DNA from: Actinomycetota bacterium
Lineage (GTDB): Bacteria; Actinomycetota; Acidimicrobiia; Spongiisociales; ZC4RG35
Length of the DNA: 6,693 nt
Assembly: GCA_003242515.1 (NCBI GenBank)
Contig: QGUS01000094.1
Location: forward strand, 1-6,693
Reading direction: 5' to 3'
Shown here: piece after piece, positions 4,771 to 6,693 of the stretch
How the letters are laid out: every line of letters begins with the position of its first letter
Position numbering within the stretch: the first letter of the stretch is position 1
Made by a program: the position numbers and the translations under genes
Notes under the pieces: generated by a model
Told to the model about the DNA's origin: nothing
The model's database searches: none
Seen by the model: only the letters and a program-made list of their open reading frames with translations

Positions 4771-6407
4771 GACATCACCTTCCAGAGATGGTCGATCCGG
4801 ATGGCACCCGCACGAAGCATCCGGGTGTGGAACTCCTTGAGGTCGAAGCCCGGCTTCTGCCGTGCGGATTCTCGCATCGCCAGGATCTCCCGCTCCCCCA
4901 CCTTGTACGAGATCGCCTGGCCCGGCCAGCCCAGGTAGCGCTTCACCTCCGACTCCGCCACGTCGCGGGCCTGGAGCCCGATCCGTTCCATGTAGTCGAC
5001 GGCACGCTCGTAGCTCCACTGTTCGCCGGAGTGCAACGGTGCGTCGTCGGGGATGCGCAGGCCCAGATGGCTGCCGATGTCGACGACGACCCGTGTCGCC
5101 CGGAACAGCTGGCTGGCCAGCAGGCCGAGCCGGTACTCCGGCTTCTCGAAGTAGCCGAGCTCGTCCATGAGCCGCTCGGCGTAGAGGGCCCAGCCCTCAC
5201 CGGCACCCGAGTACCAGATGAACATCCGGTGGAACCGGCTCAGCCGCTCCTTCGAGACCTGTGCGTAGCAGACCTGCAGGTGGTGTCCCGGAAAGCCCTC
5301 GTGGTAGGCAGTGGTCACCTCCTGCCAGTACGGGATCGCGATGCGGGACCCCGGGGCGTACCAGATGGAACCGGGACGACTCCAGTCCTCCGACGGCCCG
5401 TGGTACCAGGCGCCGAGCGGCCCGCCCGGAGGGGCCATGTTGACCGTGATCCGCTTCATCTCGTCGGTGAGGTCGAAGTGGGTGCCGTCGAGCTGGGCGA
5501 TGGCCTGCTCCTGGATCCCCTGTACGAAGGCGACGAACTCCTCCCGGGTGGCGGCGGCCCGTGCCGGGTCCGTCTCGAGCATCTCGATCACCTCGGCGAG
5601 GGTCTTGTCCGGGTCGACCTCTGCCGCCGTCTCCTCCATGGCCTGGCGGATGCGGGCCACTTCCTCCCAGCCCCACGCGTAGGTCTCCTCCAGGTCGAGC
5701 TCGGTGCCCAGGTAGCGGTCGACGCCCATGCGGTAACGCTCGATCCCCACGCCGTCCGTGTCGGGAGCGGCCGGGAGCAGTTCGGATGCCAGGAAGTCGG
5801 CGAACTCGGCGCAGCCGGCCCGTGCCTTAGCGACCGCCTCGGAGACCGCGGCGGTGTCGGCCCCGGCTGCCTCGGCCTCCGAGAGCAGACCGAGGAACCG
5901 GGAGTTGTCGCCCGCCGACTCTCGGGCCTGCTCGATCACCGACTCGATCTGACGGCGCGCCGCGACCTTGCCGTTGGCGAGGCCCACCCGAAGCGAGTCG
6001 GCGAAGCCGCGGAGCATGTCCGGCACCGTCGCCAGGCGGGCTGCGATGTCGGACCAGCCGCTCTCCTTGTCCATCACGTCGAAGACGTCGCAGATGGTCT
6101 GGAACGGCGAGTAGATGTGGTTGACGTCCCAGGACCACTTCCCGCCCTCGTACTCGGTGATCTGGGTGTCGGTCCAGCCCGTGATCACCTCGGCGGCGAA
6201 CCGCTGCACCTCGTCGGGGTGGTCGAGGTGTTCGGCCAGCTCCTGGCGGGCGGCGCGGAACAGGTCGATGCGAGCCCGCGCCCCCTCGGGTGAGTAGTCG
6301 GTAGGCAGGTGCTCCCGGCCGCCGATCCCGGCGATGGTCGCTGCCAGCGGATCGAGGTCGGCGTACTGCTCGGTCAGACGGTCGGCGATCTCGAAAGGTG
6401 AGGACAT
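4767..6407 (-). CDS. DUF885 family metallopeptidase-like protein
   Basis: The 546-residue protein belongs to the DUF885 family, related in motif pattern to gluzincin-type metallopeptidases. The key motif is HEGFPGHHLQ at residues 369-378, with H369, E370 and H375 or H376 as likely zinc and catalytic residues. EGWALYAE at 404-411 would supply the third, glutamate ligand. The later YLGWPGQAISYKVGEREIL (491-509) is another family hallmark. Length is usual. There is no signal peptide, so the protein is probably cytosolic; most of its N-terminal half is acidic and helical. Substrates of this family are mostly undefined, and peptide or dipeptide cleavage is inference. The ATG at 6407 lacks a Shine-Dalgarno sequence; a GGTACCGT element lies 9 nt upstream, so the leader would be very short. 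It is the first gene of an operon with the flavin reductase-like gene and is divergent from the phosphotransferase-fold gene at 6449. Confidence 0.9.
   Translation of the reverse strand: MSSPFEIADRLTEQYADLDPLAATIAGIGGREHLPTDYSPEGARARIDLFRAARQELAEHLDHPDEVQRFAAEVITGWTDTQITEYEGGKWSWDVNHIYSPFQTICDVFDVMDKESGWSDIAARLATVPDMLRGFADSLRVGLANGKVAARRQIESVIEQARESAGDNSRFLGLLSEAEAAGADTAAVSEAVAKARAGCAEFADFLASELLPAAPDTDGVGIERYRMGVDRYLGTELDLEETYAWGWEEVARIRQAMEETAAEVDPDKTLAEVIEMLETDPARAAATREEFVAFVQGIQEQAIAQLDGTHFDLTDEMKRITVNMAPPGGPLGAWYHGPSEDWSRPGSIWYAPGSRIAIPYWQEVTTAYHEGFPGHHLQVCYAQVSKERLSRFHRMFIWYSGAGEGWALYAERLMDELGYFEKPEYRLGLLASQLFRATRVVVDIGSHLGLRIPDDAPLHSGEQWSYERAVDYMERIGLQARDVAESEVKRYLGWPGQAISYKVGEREILAMRESARQKPGFDLKEFHTRMLRAGAIRIDHLWKVMS
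4775..4783 (-). promoter_or_regulatory. Shine-Dalgarno of the flavin reductase gene, inside DUF885
   Basis: On the minus strand GGAAGGTGA lies in the last codons of the DUF885 gene, with its GGAAGG core 7 nt from the GTG at 4770. It supports that start rather than an upstream one and indicates independent ribosome entry besides GTGA coupling. Confidence 0.65.
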
Positions 6408-6416
6408 GATCCGGTC

Positions 6417-6424
6417 ACGGTACC
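6417..6424 (-). promoter_or_regulatory. Putative extended -10 (GGTACCGT) for the DUF885 operon
   Basis: On the minus strand GGTACCGT is followed by nine bases and then the ATG at 6407. TACCGT fits TANNNT. The transcript leader would be only a few bases, consistent with the missing Shine-Dalgarno sequence. Its upstream part overlaps the promoter predicted for the gene on the other strand. Confidence 0.45.
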
Positions 6425-6430
6425 TGCCCC

Positions 6431-6438
6431 GGTAGATT
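6431..6438 (+). promoter_or_regulatory. Putative extended -10 (GGTAGATT) for the phosphotransferase-fold gene
   Basis: TAGATT at 6433-6438 fits TANNNT, has GG before it, and lies 10 nt upstream of the GTG at 6449. A transcript would have a leader of about 3-4 nt. No convincing -35 is visible. The expected -35 region would overlap the start of the oppositely oriented promoter. Confidence 0.4.
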
Positions 6439-6448
6439 CCCGATCCCG

Positions 6449-6693
6449 GTGGAAGACCTGATCCAAGTCAGAGAGGACGAGAGGTTCGACGTCGACGCCC
6501 TGGTGGCATGGATGTCCGGCGTGGAGGGCCTGCCCGGGGGCGTGCCACGGGTCACCCAGTTCTCCGGAGGAAAGGCCAACCTCACCTACCTGCTCACCTT
6601 CCCCGGCGGGGAAGAGCTGGTGCTCCGCCGCCCGCCGCTCGGCCCCCTGGCCGAGGGCTCCCACGACATGGTCCGGGAGCACCGTGTCCTGTC
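6449..6693 (+). CDS. ACAD10/11-type aminoglycoside-phosphotransferase-fold protein (partial)
   Basis: About 81 residues of the N terminus are present before the right edge cuts the gene. The sequence has the family pattern of APH-fold phosphotransferases that accompany or fuse to acyl-CoA dehydrogenases (ACAD10/ACAD11 type): an acidic lead (VREDERFDVDALVAWM), then QFSGGKANLTYLLTF (family Q-GGxSNLTYLL), the kinase strand ELVLRRPPLGPLAEGSHDM, and REHRVL. The arginine-rich LVLRRPP block is at the position of the kinase beta-3 strand that normally carries the ATP-contacting lysine. By family, these proteins are thought to act in breakdown of unusual fatty acids or hydroxyacids; they are not antibiotic-resistance enzymes. 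The catalytic loop is beyond the edge, so activity cannot be judged. GTG at 6449 is the only start after the in-frame TGA at 6407-6409; there is no Shine-Dalgarno sequence. Confidence 0.85.
   Translation, partial: MEDLIQVREDERFDVDALVAWMSGVEGLPGGVPRVTQFSGGKANLTYLLTFPGGEELVLRRPPLGPLAEGSHDMVREHRVL

Noticed and set aside
4788..6293. A 501-codon plus-strand open frame opposite the DUF885 gene
   Set aside because: Low-complexity Val/Leu/Gly/Arg-rich translation antisense to a gene with clear HEGFPGHH and EGWALYAE motifs; no plausible domain or ribosome binding site.
6449..6693. An aminoglycoside resistance phosphotransferase
   Set aside because: The NLTYLL and LVLRRPPLGP blocks are those of ACAD10/11-associated phosphotransferase-fold proteins, not of resistance enzymes.

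Overview
The window is GC-rich with strong third-position G/C bias. It uses GTG and TTG starts and carries an F420-type luciferase-like oxidoreductase and an ACAD10/11-type phosphotransferase. Together these suggest a free-living actinobacterium (Actinomycetota), possibly an uncultured Acidimicrobiia-like lineage; that placement is inference from gene style, not from a marker gene. Both ends cut through genes, so this looks like a short contig or an excerpt of one.

Layout, left to right: (1) 1-71 is AT-rich sequence unlike the rest, abutting a C-terminal fragment of gamma-glutamyltranspeptidase (+, to 359). (2) A luciferase-like F420-dependent oxidoreductase (-, 1376 to 360) converges on that fragment, with the two stop codons directly touching. 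(3) A 103-bp divergent promoter region (1377-1479) holds 7-bp tandem repeats and inverted repeats. (4) A small membrane-anchored helix-hairpin-helix protein (+, 1480-1797) is followed with no gap, and in the same frame, by rlmN (+, 1798-2853), the 23S rRNA/tRNA adenine-C2 methyltransferase. (5) A secreted or membrane-anchored cell-wall protein with four LysM domains and an M23 metallopeptidase domain (+, 2947-4116) has its own promoter and Shine-Dalgarno sequence. (6) A strong hairpin at 4116-4142 separates it from a convergent two-gene operon on the minus strand: a DUF885 metallopeptidase-like protein (6407 to 4767) and a flavin reductase-like protein (4770 to 4168), overlapping by four bases. 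(7) A 41-bp divergent promoter region leads to the start of an aminoglycoside-phosphotransferase-fold gene (+, 6449 to the right edge).

The genes do not form one pathway. They are housekeeping or metabolic genes in at least five transcription units: peptide/glutathione breakdown (GGT), F420- and flavin-dependent redox, ribosome modification, cell-wall remodelling, and probable acyl-CoA-linked catabolism. I did not find a defence system, mobile element, CRISPR array or biosynthetic cluster. The most interesting non-coding signal is a shared GGTANNNT extended -10 motif at five predicted starts, with leaderless-like spacing at two and short gaps at two others. The most interesting coding oddity is the in-frame TGA-TTG junction between the helix-hairpin-helix protein and RlmN.
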